Positions 7,965-16,338 of a stretch of 64,000 nt of DNA are shown piece after piece. The notes below the pieces were generated by a model. That model was given only the letters and a program-made list of their open reading frames with translations. It was not told where the DNA came from and searched no databases. The position numbers and the translations under genes are program-made. The DNA lies in NCBI GenBank assembly GCA_020072805.1, contig JAIQGC010000002.1, positions 1-64,000 on the forward strand. The letters are read 5' to 3'. Positions within the stretch are counted from its first letter, which is position 1, and the number at the start of each line of letters is the position of its first letter. The stretch is from Terriglobia bacterium (GTDB lineage Bacteria > Acidobacteriota > Terriglobia > Acidiferrales > UBA7541).

Positions 7965-8669
7965 TCATGAGAGTTGGTCCAGAATTTCGCGGAATTCGTA
8001 AATACCTTTTTTGCCGAGGATCCATTGGGCGGCCTGGAGTGCGCCGCGGGCAAAGCCTTCGCGGTTGCGGGCGGTGTGGCGAAGGGTGATGGTGTCGGCG
8101 GGAGAGTCGAAGCCGATTTCGTGGGTGCCGGGATGCGCGCCGGCGCGGTTGGAGGAGAGGCTGACGGGGCGGGTGTAGCCGGCGCGGAGGATTTCTTCGG
8201 CGAGTTTTTGCAAAGTGCCGGAGGGGGAGTCTTTTTTTGCGGAGTGGTGAATTTCCCAGCCCCAGGCTTCGTAGGCGGGCTGGCGGGCGAAGAGGGCGGC
8301 GGCTTGAGCCACGATTTCGAAAAAGAGATTTACGCCCACGGAAAAGTTTGGTCCCCAGACCAGGGCGGAGCCGCTCTCTTCGACGGCGAGGCGGACGGCG
8401 GGGAGATGAGCGAGCCAGCCGGTGGAGCCGACGACGGTGGGAATGCCGAGGGAGGCGAGGCGGCGGATATTATCCGGGGCGGCTTGCGGGGTGGAAAATT
8501 CGAGGGCGACCTGCGCGCCGCGGAGAGAGTCGCGGGTAAGTCCTTCGGCGCGGGGATTATCGCGGCTGGAGAATTTCGCGCGGACTTCGAAACCGTATTC
8601 CGGGGCGAGCTGTTCGATGAGGCGGCCCATTTTGCCGTAGCCGACAATGGCGAGACCTGGCGCGGTCAT
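7965..8669 (-). CDS. dapB: 4-hydroxy-tetrahydrodipicolinate reductase
   Basis: DapB reduces the DapA product to tetrahydrodipicolinate with NAD(P)H. The 234-residue protein is at the short end for the family. The nucleotide-binding loop is VGYGKMGR (residues 9-16), the GSTGW motif is at 81-85, and the substrate motif HHSAKKDSPSGT runs from H141 to T152. The start codon overlaps the stop of the upstream M20 gene by 4 nt (ATGA), so the two are translationally coupled. The 125 bp spacer to dapA holds a heptad array. Confidence 0.93.
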   Translation of the reverse strand: MTAPGLAIVGYGKMGRLIEQLAPEYGFEVRAKFSSRDNPRAEGLTRDSLRGAQVALEFSTPQAAPDNIRRLASLGIPTVVGSTGWLAHLPAVRLAVEESGSALVWGPNFSVGVNLFFEIVAQAAALFARQPAYEAWGWEIHHSAKKDSPSGTLQKLAEEILRAGYTRPVSLSSNRAGAHPGTHEIGFDSPADTITLRHTARNREGFARGALQAAQWILGKKGIYEFREILDQLS

Positions 8670-9685
8670 TGGACGGAACCCTGAGCGAGAAGCTGGCGCA
8701 CCATGCGGGCGTAGATTTCCGCCGCTTCCGACAATTCCGATTTCAAAATGCGTTCTTCGGCGGTATGGGCCACGTGGATGCTGCCGGGACCGATGAGGAA
8801 AGGTTTGCCCCAGGCGGGGCCGAGGGAGGGGATGTCGGTGGTGAAAGCGACGACGGTGGTGGGCAGGCCGGGGAATTCGGAGAGGCGCAGGGCGGGGGTG
8901 AAGAGGACTTCGCGGGCTTCGAGGCGGCCCGCGGAGGCGGCGGCGACGGCCTGGCGGAGGGGAGCGGGGTCGGAGACGAGGCGAAACATGATTTCGGCTT
9001 GCGCGTGGTCGGCGACGACATTGGGGGCGCGGCCGCCCGTGAGGACACCGACATTGAGTGTGGAGCGGCCGAGGACAGAGTCGTGCGGGAGAGGAATGTT
9101 GCGGATGTCCTGAAGGACATCGAGGAGGGAGTGAATGGCGGAATGGCCGAGATCGGGATAGGCGGAATGGGCGAGTTTTCCCTGGGCGATGAGTTCATAG
9201 CGGAGAGCGCCCTTGGAGCCGATGGCCAGGCGGTTTTCGGTGGGTTCGCCGTTGATGAGAAAGCGGGAGCCGCGGGGAGCGGAGGCGGCGGCGAGAGCGC
9301 CGGCGCTGTTGCGCTCTTCGCCGACGACAAAAAGGAGAGCGAAATTGCGAGTGCCCGCAGCGAGAAGAGTTTCCGCGGCGGCAATCATGGAGGCGAGGAT
9401 GCCTTTGGCGTCGCAGGAGCCGCGGCCCCAGATGAAATCGTGATCCTCGCGGGAGGGAAAAAACGGAGGGACGGTGGCCAGGTGAGTGGAGAGAGTGACG
9501 ATGGGATTGCCCCAGGAGACGAAGAGGTTGTCGCGGCCGGGATCGGCGGGGATGCGCTCGATGCGGCCGGAGGAAGAGGCGGCCAGGGCGGAGAGATGCG
9601 CGAAGAGGAAGTCCGTCACCTGGGATTCGTTATTGGTGATGGACTCGATATCCACGAGCGCGCGCGTTAATTCGAAAACGTTCAT
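8666..9685 (-). CDS. M20 family metallopeptidase, DapE/ArgE-like
   Basis: The product is a 339-residue M20 amidohydrolase. Its position directly upstream of dapB, and the presence of dapD, make N-succinyl-LL-DAP desuccinylase a fair guess, but ArgE or LysK-type activity is not excluded. Metal ligands visible are H68, D92 (DAKG) and E123-E124 (GEERN), plus a C-terminal His in GPGSIHVAHT. The HxD motif that normally holds the catalytic Asp reads H68-L-A70, so that Asp is Ala (codon GCC, one base from GAC). This is either a true loss of function, a shifted residue or a sequencing error. The start ATG lacks a strong ribosome site. Confidence 0.85.
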   Translation of the reverse strand: MNVFELTRALVDIESITNNESQVTDFLFAHLSALAASSSGRIERIPADPGRDNLFVSWGNPIVTLSTHLATVPPFFPSREDHDFIWGRGSCDAKGILASMIAAAETLLAAGTRNFALLFVVGEERNSAGALAAASAPRGSRFLINGEPTENRLAIGSKGALRYELIAQGKLAHSAYPDLGHSAIHSLLDVLQDIRNIPLPHDSVLGRSTLNVGVLTGGRAPNVVADHAQAEIMFRLVSDPAPLRQAVAAASAGRLEAREVLFTPALRLSEFPGLPTTVVAFTTDIPSLGPAWGKPFLIGPGSIHVAHTAEERILKSELSEAAEIYARMVRQLLAQGSVQ

Positions 9686-10196
9686 TTTCTAACTTTTCTG
9701 GAGGGAGCGAAAAGAGAAGGAGAGACCGCGAGGAACAGGCTCGGGGCTACCGCCTCTTAATAGCACTCCATCCGTGATGAGCGGATGACAGTGGACGGGC
9801 CTTGGACCCAGTCCCCCAACCGCTGCGGCGTCAGCTGCCGCGGCGATTTCGGCGGAAATTGAAGTGATTGCCCCTTTGGCCACGGCGTCCGATGCTGCTC
9901 GGAACTGCGCGCCGGGCTACTGATGGCTTCCGCGCCTCTATCAAGAACAGGAGAAGTGTACAGGAACGGGAGAAGAAAGGGGATTAAAAATTCCGATGGG
10001 AGGGATTGGGGAAATTAATGGATGGGGAAAAGGAGGCTGACCGCAAAAAGTTGAAAGGAAGAAGGAATCCGGAATCTTCGACCCCGGCTGAAGAGTGGTC
10101 TACGATCGCGGAGCTTCGCTCAGGATGACAACCGTGGGGCGGCGCGAGCGGGGCGATTTTTTTTGATTTCTGGCTTATGGTTTTTAAGGGACAGCG
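9686..10196. other. Gene-free spacer with a decayed structured repeat
   Basis: No credible gene is present. A minus-strand ORF (9689-9883, 64 aa) is Ala/Pro-rich and resembles nothing I know. At 10071-10131 is a relative of the conserved-arm hairpin family (GGAATCTTC ... CAGGATGACA). The G-rich skew of the + strand ends here. Confidence 0.5.
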
Positions 10197-10205
10197 TTGA
10201 TATCT

Positions 10206-10213
10206 GGTATAAA
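10206..10213 (+). promoter_or_regulatory. Extended -10 for the zinc protease gene
   Basis: TGGTATAAA has an extended -10 form, with no clear -35. Transcription would start near 10220, which supports translation from 10245 rather than from the upstream ATG at 10197. Confidence 0.4.
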
Positions 10214-10244
10214 GGACATCCGGACCACGGCGGAGGCAACTGTC

Positions 10245-12719
10245 ATGCGCAAGTTCTCACTCTTCTTCTTGTTCTTGCTGGGGACAGTGCTCGCCGTTCC
10301 CTTACACGCGCAAACGTTCCCCGCAGCGCCTCCGCCCGCCTCCCTCACCCAAAAGACGGCCACCATGGAAAAACTTCCCGGCTACTTCAACCTTTACTGG
10401 GACTCGCAATCCGGCAAGCTCTGGCTGGAGATCGACAAATGGGATCAGGAATTTCTCTACCAGACTGGCCTGGCCGCCGGAGTGGGCTCGAACGATATCG
10501 GGCTGGACCGCGGCCAGCTTGGCCAGCCCCGCATCGTGCGCTTCGAACGCAGCGGCCCGAAAATTCTCCTGGTGCAAGCCAATTACGACTACCGCGCCGT
10601 CACCAGCGACCCCGCCGAGCGCCGCGCTGTTCGCGACTCCTTCGCCGAATCGGCCCTCTGGGGCTTCACCGCGGCCGCGGAAGATTCCGGCCGCGTCCTC
10701 GTCGACGCTACCGACTTTTTCCTGCGCGACGTTCACGGCGTCCCCGACGCTCTCCGCCGCGGCAAACAGGGCGTCTATCACCTCGACGCCGCACGCTCGG
10801 CCATCTACCTCCCGCGCACCAAGAATTTCCCCCTCAACACGGAAGTCGAAGCCACGCTCACTTTCGCCGGCGAAGACCCCGGCAGCTGGGTGCGCCAAGT
10901 CACTCCCTCCCCCGAATCCATCACCGTTCGCGAACATCACTCCTTCGTCCAGCTTCCCGGACCCGGCTACAAGACCCGCGCCTTCGACCCGCGCTCGAGC
11001 TTCATCGGCATGCAATACATGGACTACGCCACGCCCATCAGCGAACCCGTCGTCAAGCGCTTCGCCATTCGCCATCGCCTGGCCAAGAAAGATCCCCGCG
11101 CCGCTCTCAGCGAACCCGTTCAGCCCATCATCTATTATCTAGACCCCGGCACTCCCGAACCCATCCGCTCCGCCCTTCTCGATGGCGCTCGCTGGTGGAA
11201 TCAGGCCTTCGAAGCCGCCGGGTATAAAAACGCCTTCCGCGTCGAAATGCTCCCCGAGGGCGCCGACCCCATGGACCTGCGCTACAACGTGATCCAGTGG
11301 ATTCACCGCTCCACCCGCGGCTGGTCCTACGGCGAATCCATCGTGGACCCGCGCACGGGCGAAATCATCAAGGGCCAGGTCTCGCTCGGCTCGCTCCGCG
11401 TCCGCCAGGACTTCCTCATTGCCGAGGCGCTTCTCGCGCCCTATGAAAAAGGAAAAGGCATCCCAACCAAGATGGAGCAGATGGCCCTCGCGCGGCTGCG
11501 CCAGCTGGCCGCGCACGAAGTCGGCCACACCCTCGGCCTCATGCACAACTACTCCTCCAGCACGGTCAACCGTTCTTCCGTCATGGACTATCCACCGCCG
11601 CTCGTCAAACTGGCCCCCGACGGCACCCCGGATCTTTCCGACGCTTATGCCACCGGGATCGGCGAATGGGACAAAGTCTCCATCGCCTGGGGCTACCAGG
11701 ATTTTCCTGCCGGCACGGACGAGCGCGCCGCGCTCGATAAGACTCTCTCCGCCGCTTACGCCCGCGGCTTGCGCTATCTCACCGACCAGGACGCTCGGCC
11801 TGCCGGCTCCTCCAGCTCCCTCGCGCACCTCTGGGACTCCGGCGGGAACGCCGTGGACGAACTGGGGCGTCTGATGCAGGTGCGCGAAGCCGCTCTGCGC
11901 CGTTTCGGCGAAAACAACATCCGCGAAGGCGCTCCGCTGGCCACTCTCGAAGACGCGCTCGTCCCGCTCTACATGCTCCACCGCTATCAGGTGGAAGCCG
12001 CCGCCAAGCTCGTCGGCGGCATGGACTACACGTTTGCGCTGCGCGGCGACGGCCAGTCTCCCACCCGCATCGTGGCCCCAACCGAACAGCGCCGCGCCCT
12101 CGCCGCCGTCCTCGCCGCCGTCCTCGCCACACTCAAGCCCGAAGCTCTGGCCCTGCCTCCATCCCTGCTGAAACTCATTCCCCCGCGCCCGCCCGAATAC
12201 GAACGCGGCCGCGAACATTTTAAAATCCACACCAGTCCGGCCTTCGACGCCCTCGCTCCCGCCGAAGCCGCCGCCCAGCACACCCTCCAGTTTCTCTTCA
12301 ACACGGAACGCGCCTCGCGCCTTGTCGAATTCCACGCCCGCGACGCCGCCAACCCCTCCCTGGAAGAAGTCCTCGACTCCATTCTCGCCGCCACGTGGAA
12401 ATCCCCGCGCGGCGACGGCTACCCGGCCGAACTCTCCCGCGTTGTCGACTCCGTAGCCCTCCACGACCTCATGGCCCTCGCGGCAAGCGAGCAAGCCAGC
12501 ACGCAGGCCACCGCCATCGCCGCCCTCAAACTCGACGAACTCAAGTCCTGGCTCACCACCGCCCAATCCTCCGCAAAGGACGAATCCGAACGCGCCCACC
12601 TCTTCCTAGCCATTTCGCAAATTTCCTCCTTCCAGAAAAGCCCCAAAGCCCTCCCCCCGCCCCAGCTTCCCCCCGACGGTCCGCCCATCGGATCCGCGGA
12701 CGAAGACCCCGAGCCCTAG
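10245..12719 (+). CDS. Secreted zinc-dependent metalloprotease (DUF5117/DUF5118 type)
   Basis: The protein is 824 residues from ATG 10245, chosen because GGAGG sits eight bases upstream and the protein then begins with a clear signal peptide (MRKFSLFFLFLLGTVLA, cleavage near ALHAQ-like residues). The metzincin motif HEVGHTLGLMH runs from H424 to H434, followed by a Met-turn (SSVMDYPPP). N-terminal DUF5118/DUF5117-like regions precede the catalytic part. It is expected in the periplasm or outside the cell; the substrate is unknown. Codons end in C on the + strand, unlike every other + strand gene here, which suggests inversion or transfer. Confidence 0.88.
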   Translation: MRKFSLFFLFLLGTVLAVPLHAQTFPAAPPPASLTQKTATMEKLPGYFNLYWDSQSGKLWLEIDKWDQEFLYQTGLAAGVGSNDIGLDRGQLGQPRIVRFERSGPKILLVQANYDYRAVTSDPAERRAVRDSFAESALWGFTAAAEDSGRVLVDATDFFLRDVHGVPDALRRGKQGVYHLDAARSAIYLPRTKNFPLNTEVEATLTFAGEDPGSWVRQVTPSPESITVREHHSFVQLPGPGYKTRAFDPRSSFIGMQYMDYATPISEPVVKRFAIRHRLAKKDPRAALSEPVQPIIYYLDPGTPEPIRSALLDGARWWNQAFEAAGYKNAFRVEMLPEGADPMDLRYNVIQWIHRSTRGWSYGESIVDPRTGEIIKGQVSLGSLRVRQDFLIAEALLAPYEKGKGIPTKMEQMALARLRQLAAHEVGHTLGLMHNYSSSTVNRSSVMDYPPPLVKLAPDGTPDLSDAYATGIGEWDKVSIAWGYQDFPAGTDERAALDKTLSAAYARGLRYLTDQDARPAGSSSSLAHLWDSGGNAVDELGRLMQVREAALRRFGENNIREGAPLATLEDALVPLYMLHRYQVEAAAKLVGGMDYTFALRGDGQSPTRIVAPTEQRRALAAVLAAVLATLKPEALALPPSLLKLIPPRPPEYERGREHFKIHTSPAFDALAPAEAAAQHTLQFLFNTERASRLVEFHARDAANPSLEEVLDSILAATWKSPRGDGYPAELSRVVDSVALHDLMALAASEQASTQATAIAALKLDELKSWLTTAQSSAKDESERAHLFLAISQISSFQKSPKALPPPQLPPDGPPIGSADEDPEP

Positions 12720-12720
12720 C

Positions 12721-12862
12721 AGGTTGCGGAAAAAACATGGCTCTGTCATTTCGAGGCGCCGCAGGCGTCGAGAAATCTCTCTTTGAAAAAGGGCAGCAAA
12801 AGAGAGATTCCGAGGAGCGAAGCGACGAGGAATGACACATGAAGTGAGTTTTTCCGCAGACT
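12721..12862. mobile_element. Small palindromic element with terminal inverted repeats
   Basis: The ends GCAGGTTGCGGAAAAA (from 12719) and TTTTTCCGCAGACTGC form a 16-bp inverted repeat with two mismatches, enclosing about 110 bp. Inside are TGTCATT and AATGACA, again inverted, and the GAGAGATTCC arm of the dispersed hairpin family. It has no coding capacity. It sits directly after the protease stop and could also end transcription. Confidence 0.65.
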
Positions 12863-12940
12863 GCCAGGAGTCTGGCCCACAAGAAATTCCGGGCAGAACT
12901 TTTTGGGGAAGGCAGACCAGCGTGGCTGGGATGGAAAGGC

Positions 12941-12965
12941 CCGCCCTCTAAAGAGGGCGGCTACA
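12941..12965 (-). repeat. REP-like hairpin in a decayed MITE copy
   Basis: CCGCCCTC-TAAA-GAGGGCGG followed by CTACA. The next 100 bp (GGCGGGAGATAAGAACACAG ...) resemble the middle of the two MITE-like units around rlmN, so this looks like a third, degraded copy. Confidence 0.65.
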
Positions 12966-13074
12966 GAGGTCGGGGGAGTTTATTCGGCGGGAGATAAGAA
13001 CACAGGGCGACGCTTGCGGCTGAACGGACAATCGTGTTGCCCGGGCAGCGGGCGGGCAGGCGGCGTTGATCGAA

Positions 13075-13315
13075 GTGAACAGTTGACAGTTTTCGATTTT
13101 CAGTTCTCAGTTAAGAAGAATCTTCCACGGACCGGCGGTTTGCGTCGCACCGTTGAATTCAGGCAATTGATAGAAGAAGGAAAAATGCCACCCTCCCGAC
13201 CGAGCCGGGATAAATTCCGGGTGGCGCTACATACGCGAGACCGGGAAAACTGCGGTTTGCATTCTACGATCACCCTGGGAATGTGAAGTGAAAGCTGATA
13301 ACTGAAAACTGTTTA
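13075..13315. repeat. Heptad-bracketed block with a REP hairpin
   Basis: The left array of CAGTT units is at 13075-13115 and the right array of AACTG units at 13288-13315; the right one runs into the pgeF stop codon. Between them is a hairpin with outer stem GCCACCC (13187) and GGGTGGC (13225) followed by GCTACA, again with the CTAC foot of the REP family. Confidence 0.6.
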
Positions 13316-14248
13316 CTTGCGAATGCCGACGATGGACATGAGGCGGCCGCTGCGGGGGCCTTGCTTGCGGTAGCTGAAGAGAAGATCGGGGTGGCAGGCG
13401 GTGCAGAGGCTGCTGGTAAAGATATTTTTTGGGCGGAGGCCGGCGTCGAGGAGCTGGGACTGGTTGGCTTTGCGGAGGTCGAGGAAGACGTTCTTGGGAG
13501 GGGGCTGGTGGCCGGGGGGCATCTGGTTGAGCCACTGAAGAGGGTTGGGCTCGTCGCCGGTGCGGAGTTCATCGAAGAAATCGGCGGCACGGGCGAACTG
13601 GGAATCGAAATCGCGGGCGATTTCCGTGCCGACATCGTAGCAGCAGGGGCCGATGCTCGGGCCGATGGCGGCGAGGAGGTCGGCGGGGCGCGAGCCGTAG
13701 CGCATGCGCATGAGGCCGGCGGTTTTTTCGGCGATGCGACGAAGCGTGCCGCGCCATCCGGCGTGAATGGCGGCGACGGCGCGGCGGCGGGGGTCGACGA
13801 GAAGAATGGGGACGCAGTCGGCGGTCTGCACGGCTAGGAGCAGGCCGGGGCGGTCGGTGGCGGAGGCGTCGCCGCGGCAGGGTTCGGCGGAGGGAGCGTC
13901 GAAGAGGCGGATGATATCGGAGTGGATTTGTTTGAGCGGGGCGAGGGTCATGACATCGCTGGGCGAGACGCCCGCGGCGCGGAGGAAACGTTTGCGATTT
14001 TCGAGGACGTTTTCGCGAGTATCCCAGTCGGAAAAACCGAGGTTCAGAATTTTTTCGCCGTCGAGGTCGCTGACGCCGCCGGGGCGGGTGCTGAAGCCAT
14101 GGACGAGCCAGGGAAGTTTGGCGAGCGGGGCGGCCTGGAGAACGTGGAGGCCACCTTTGCGAAGTTCGCGCCAGGGCACGGCGATGGCGGGACGGCTGGG
14201 GCGAGAGCGGGGGAGAGGTTTTCCGGGTTGTCTTTTTACCCTGGGCAC
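13313..14248 (-). CDS. pgeF: Purine nucleoside phosphorylase / YfiH (DUF152, PgeF-type)
   Basis: The family (YfiH/YlmD, formerly polyphenol oxidase) has nucleoside phosphorylase and deaminase activity, and in some bacteria edits peptidoglycan precursors. The zinc site is visible as H109, C145 (TADCVP) and H162 (HAGWRG), and CCYDVG follows. At 311 residues it is slightly longer than usual because of about 25 basic, Pro-rich N-terminal residues after a GTG start, so the true start may lie further in. The stop codon coincides with the end of an AACTG heptad array. The gene is divergent from acpS. Confidence 0.88.
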   Translation of the reverse strand: MPRVKRQPGKPLPRSRPSRPAIAVPWRELRKGGLHVLQAAPLAKLPWLVHGFSTRPGGVSDLDGEKILNLGFSDWDTRENVLENRKRFLRAAGVSPSDVMTLAPLKQIHSDIIRLFDAPSAEPCRGDASATDRPGLLLAVQTADCVPILLVDPRRRAVAAIHAGWRGTLRRIAEKTAGLMRMRYGSRPADLLAAIGPSIGPCCYDVGTEIARDFDSQFARAADFFDELRTGDEPNPLQWLNQMPPGHQPPPKNVFLDLRKANQSQLLDAGLRPKNIFTSSLCTACHPDLLFSYRKQGPRSGRLMSIVGIRK

Positions 14249-14322
14249 GGTCTCACCAGTATAATCGCAGACGCGTGGAAGGCTGAAATCGGGAAGCGCG
14301 GGGAGGGCGGAGGGGAGGCGCG

Positions 14323-14700
14323 GTGATTATCGGATTGGGAGTGGATATAGCAGAAGTGGAGCGGGTGAAGGCGGCGATCGAACGGCACGGAGAGGCGTTT
14401 CTGCGGCGGATTTATACGCCGGGGGAGCGGGCGTATTGCGAGAAATACCGGAACAAATATGAGCGGTATGCGGGACGGTTCGCGGTGAAAGAGGCAGCGA
14501 TGAAGGCGCTGGGGACGGGATGGAGGAAGGGGATCCGGTGGGTGGACATCGAGGTGGAGAGGCAGAAGGGCGGGAAGCCGGTGCTGGTGCTGCATGGGGT
14601 GGCGAAGGCGAGGGCGGAGGAGATGGGAGTGAAGAATATGGCGATGAGCATTACGCATACGGAGGAGGAGGCGTTTGCGCAGGTGATTTTTGAAGCGTGA
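14323..14700 (+). CDS. acpS: Holo-[acyl-carrier-protein] synthase
   Basis: AcpS transfers 4'-phosphopantetheine from CoA to the fatty-acid ACP. The protein is 125 residues, standard length, from a GTG start with GGGGAGG four bases upstream. The metal and CoA residues are seen as D8 in GLGVDIAEVERV and the Glu in FAVKEAAMKALG. A separate Sfp-type enzyme is encoded by the NRPS operon at 24 kb, so AcpS probably serves primary metabolism. The stop TGA lies inside a GTGACTC heptad array. A TATAAT at 14260-14265 may be its -10, but no good -35 is placed. Confidence 0.94.
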   Translation: MIIGLGVDIAEVERVKAAIERHGEAFLRRIYTPGERAYCEKYRNKYERYAGRFAVKEAAMKALGTGWRKGIRWVDIEVERQKGGKPVLVLHGVAKARAEEMGVKNMAMSITHTEEEAFAQVIFEA

Positions 14701-14730
14701 CTCGTGGTTCGTGACTTGTGACTCGTGATT
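14697..14730. repeat. GTGACTC heptad array at the acpS stop
   Basis: Four to five units (GTGACTC, GTGGTTC, GTGACTT, GTGACTC, GTGATTG). The first unit supplies the acpS stop codon TGA. Confidence 0.75.
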
Positions 14731-14795
14731 GGTGGGAGTCTTTGCAACGTGGTGCGTCCGAGGATCAAAATCCGGAGTGTCAGTAGTTCCTGAAG

Positions 14796-14842
14796 TTGAG
14801 ATTCTTCGTCCCGGTAAAAAACACCGGGACTCAGAATGACAG
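14796..14842. repeat. Conserved-arm variable-stem hairpin
   Basis: GAGATTCTTC, a perfect stem GTCCCGGT and ACCGGGAC with an A-rich loop, then TCAGAATGACA. It belongs to the same family as 216-276 and 16423-16480. Confidence 0.65.
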
Positions 14843-14914
14843 ACTCCACTTTTCGACGAGCTTTATTCAAGCTGTAAATCGCAAAAACAAAAAGGAAATG
14901 GGATGCGCTGCGGA

Positions 14915-16318
14915 TCAGGCGCGGAAGGGGACGGGTGTGGCTGCGGGGGTGGAGGCAGGCGCAGATTCGGAGGGGGAGGAAAAGAGTTCGGCGAGGAGGT
15001 GGTTCCCTTCCCTGGCGGTGACCTGGACATCGAGCCAGAGGTTCGAGGGGTGATTGCCGGGGACGGATAGTTTGAGGAAGTTGGAGGAGAGCGCGGGCGT
15101 GGAGTTTGGCGGGGTGTTGGAGGAGCGGTTGAGGGTGAGGACGCGGAGGGAGCGGCCGATTTGGGAGCGGAGGAAGGCGGCGGATTTTTCATCGGCGAGG
15201 GAGCGGAGTTCGCGGGCGCGGCGGTTGATGACGGAGGCGGGGAGATGATCGGGTAGCGAGGCGGCGTGGGTGCCAGGGCGCACGGAGTAGGAAAAAACGT
15301 GGAGATAGGTGAAGGGGAGGCGTTCGAGGAGAGCGAGAGTGGCGGCGTGGTCGGCTTCGGTTTCGCCGGGAAAGCCGGCGATGAGGTCGGCGCCGAGGGC
15401 GGCTTCGGGAAGATGGCGGTGGATGCGGGAGACGCGGGCTTCGTAGTGTTCGGCGCGATACCAGCGGCGCATGGCGGCGAGGATGCGGTCGGAGCCGGAT
15501 TGGAGCGGGACGTGGAAGTGGCGGGCGAGGCGCGGGGCGGAGGCAACGAGGGCGATGAAATCTTCGGTGAGATCGAGAGGCTCGATGGAGCTGATGCGGA
15601 GATGCTCGACGGGGGTTTCGGCGAGGATGCGTTCGAGAAGCGCGGTGAATTCGTTTTTGGGTGAAAGGTCGCGGCCCCAGGAGCCGAGGTCAATGCCGCT
15701 GAGGACGATTTCGCGGTAGCCGGCGGCGGAGAGAGTGCGGATTTCGGCGAGGACGGTTTCGGGAGGAAGGCTGCGGCTGCGCCCGCGCACAAAGGGGATG
15801 ACGCAGAAGGAGCAGCGGCTGTCGCAACCGTCTTGAATTTTCAACGTGGGGCGGGTGTGGCCGGCTTCGCCGCCGAGGACTGGGGCGGAGAGGAGTTCGG
15901 AGTGACCAGAGATGTCGCCCGTGAGGATTTCGGCGGGAGGAGGAGAGGAAAGGATGGAGAGCGGGAGGAAGGCGCTGACGGAAGAGCTGGCGATGAGGCG
16001 GGGGATTTCGGGCTTGTGGGAGTTGCCGACGACCCAGCGGACGCCGGGCATGGCCGCGAGGTCTTGGGGAGCGCGCTGGGCGTAGCAGCCGGTGACCAGG
16101 ATTTGCGCGGCGGGATTGCGGCGGTGGATGGAGCGAATGGCGTCGCGGGCCTGGGAATCGGCGGCGGCGGTGACAGTGCAGGTGTTGACGATGACGAAGG
16201 CGGCGGAGGAGGAGTCCGCGGCGGGGAGGGCGCCCTGGAGGCGCAGCTGATTTTCGAGGGCAGCGGCGTCGGCCTGGGTGGCGCGGCAGCCGAATTGTTC
16301 GATGTGGAAGGTGGGCAT
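14915..16318 (-). CDS. mtaB: tRNA t6A37 methylthiotransferase MtaB
   Basis: This radical-SAM enzyme makes ms2t6A at position 37 of ANN-decoding tRNAs. The protein is 467 residues. N-terminal cluster cysteines are C11 (FGCRATQ), C47 (NTCTV) and C78 (GCYAQ); the radical-SAM triad is C165-x3-C169-x2-C172. The FGCR start and GCYAQR motif point to MtaB rather than MiaB or RimO. A TRAM-like stretch lies near the C-terminus, with a Ser/Pro-rich extension after it. No strong ribosome site is seen before the ATG. A heptad array starts about 20 nt upstream of the gene. Confidence 0.92.
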   Translation of the reverse strand: MPTFHIEQFGCRATQADAAALENQLRLQGALPAADSSSAAFVIVNTCTVTAAADSQARDAIRSIHRRNPAAQILVTGCYAQRAPQDLAAMPGVRWVVGNSHKPEIPRLIASSSVSAFLPLSILSSPPPAEILTGDISGHSELLSAPVLGGEAGHTRPTLKIQDGCDSRCSFCVIPFVRGRSRSLPPETVLAEIRTLSAAGYREIVLSGIDLGSWGRDLSPKNEFTALLERILAETPVEHLRISSIEPLDLTEDFIALVASAPRLARHFHVPLQSGSDRILAAMRRWYRAEHYEARVSRIHRHLPEAALGADLIAGFPGETEADHAATLALLERLPFTYLHVFSYSVRPGTHAASLPDHLPASVINRRARELRSLADEKSAAFLRSQIGRSLRVLTLNRSSNTPPNSTPALSSNFLKLSVPGNHPSNLWLDVQVTAREGNHLLAELFSSPSESAPASTPAATPVPFRA

Positions 16319-16338
16319 GGGCGAAGGAATAGGATAGC

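Noticed and set aside
9689-9883. 64-codon minus-strand ORF upstream of the dapE-like gene
   Set aside because: Ala/Gly/Pro-rich, no recognisable motif, no clear ribosome site. It could be a decayed fragment, but I cannot support a gene.
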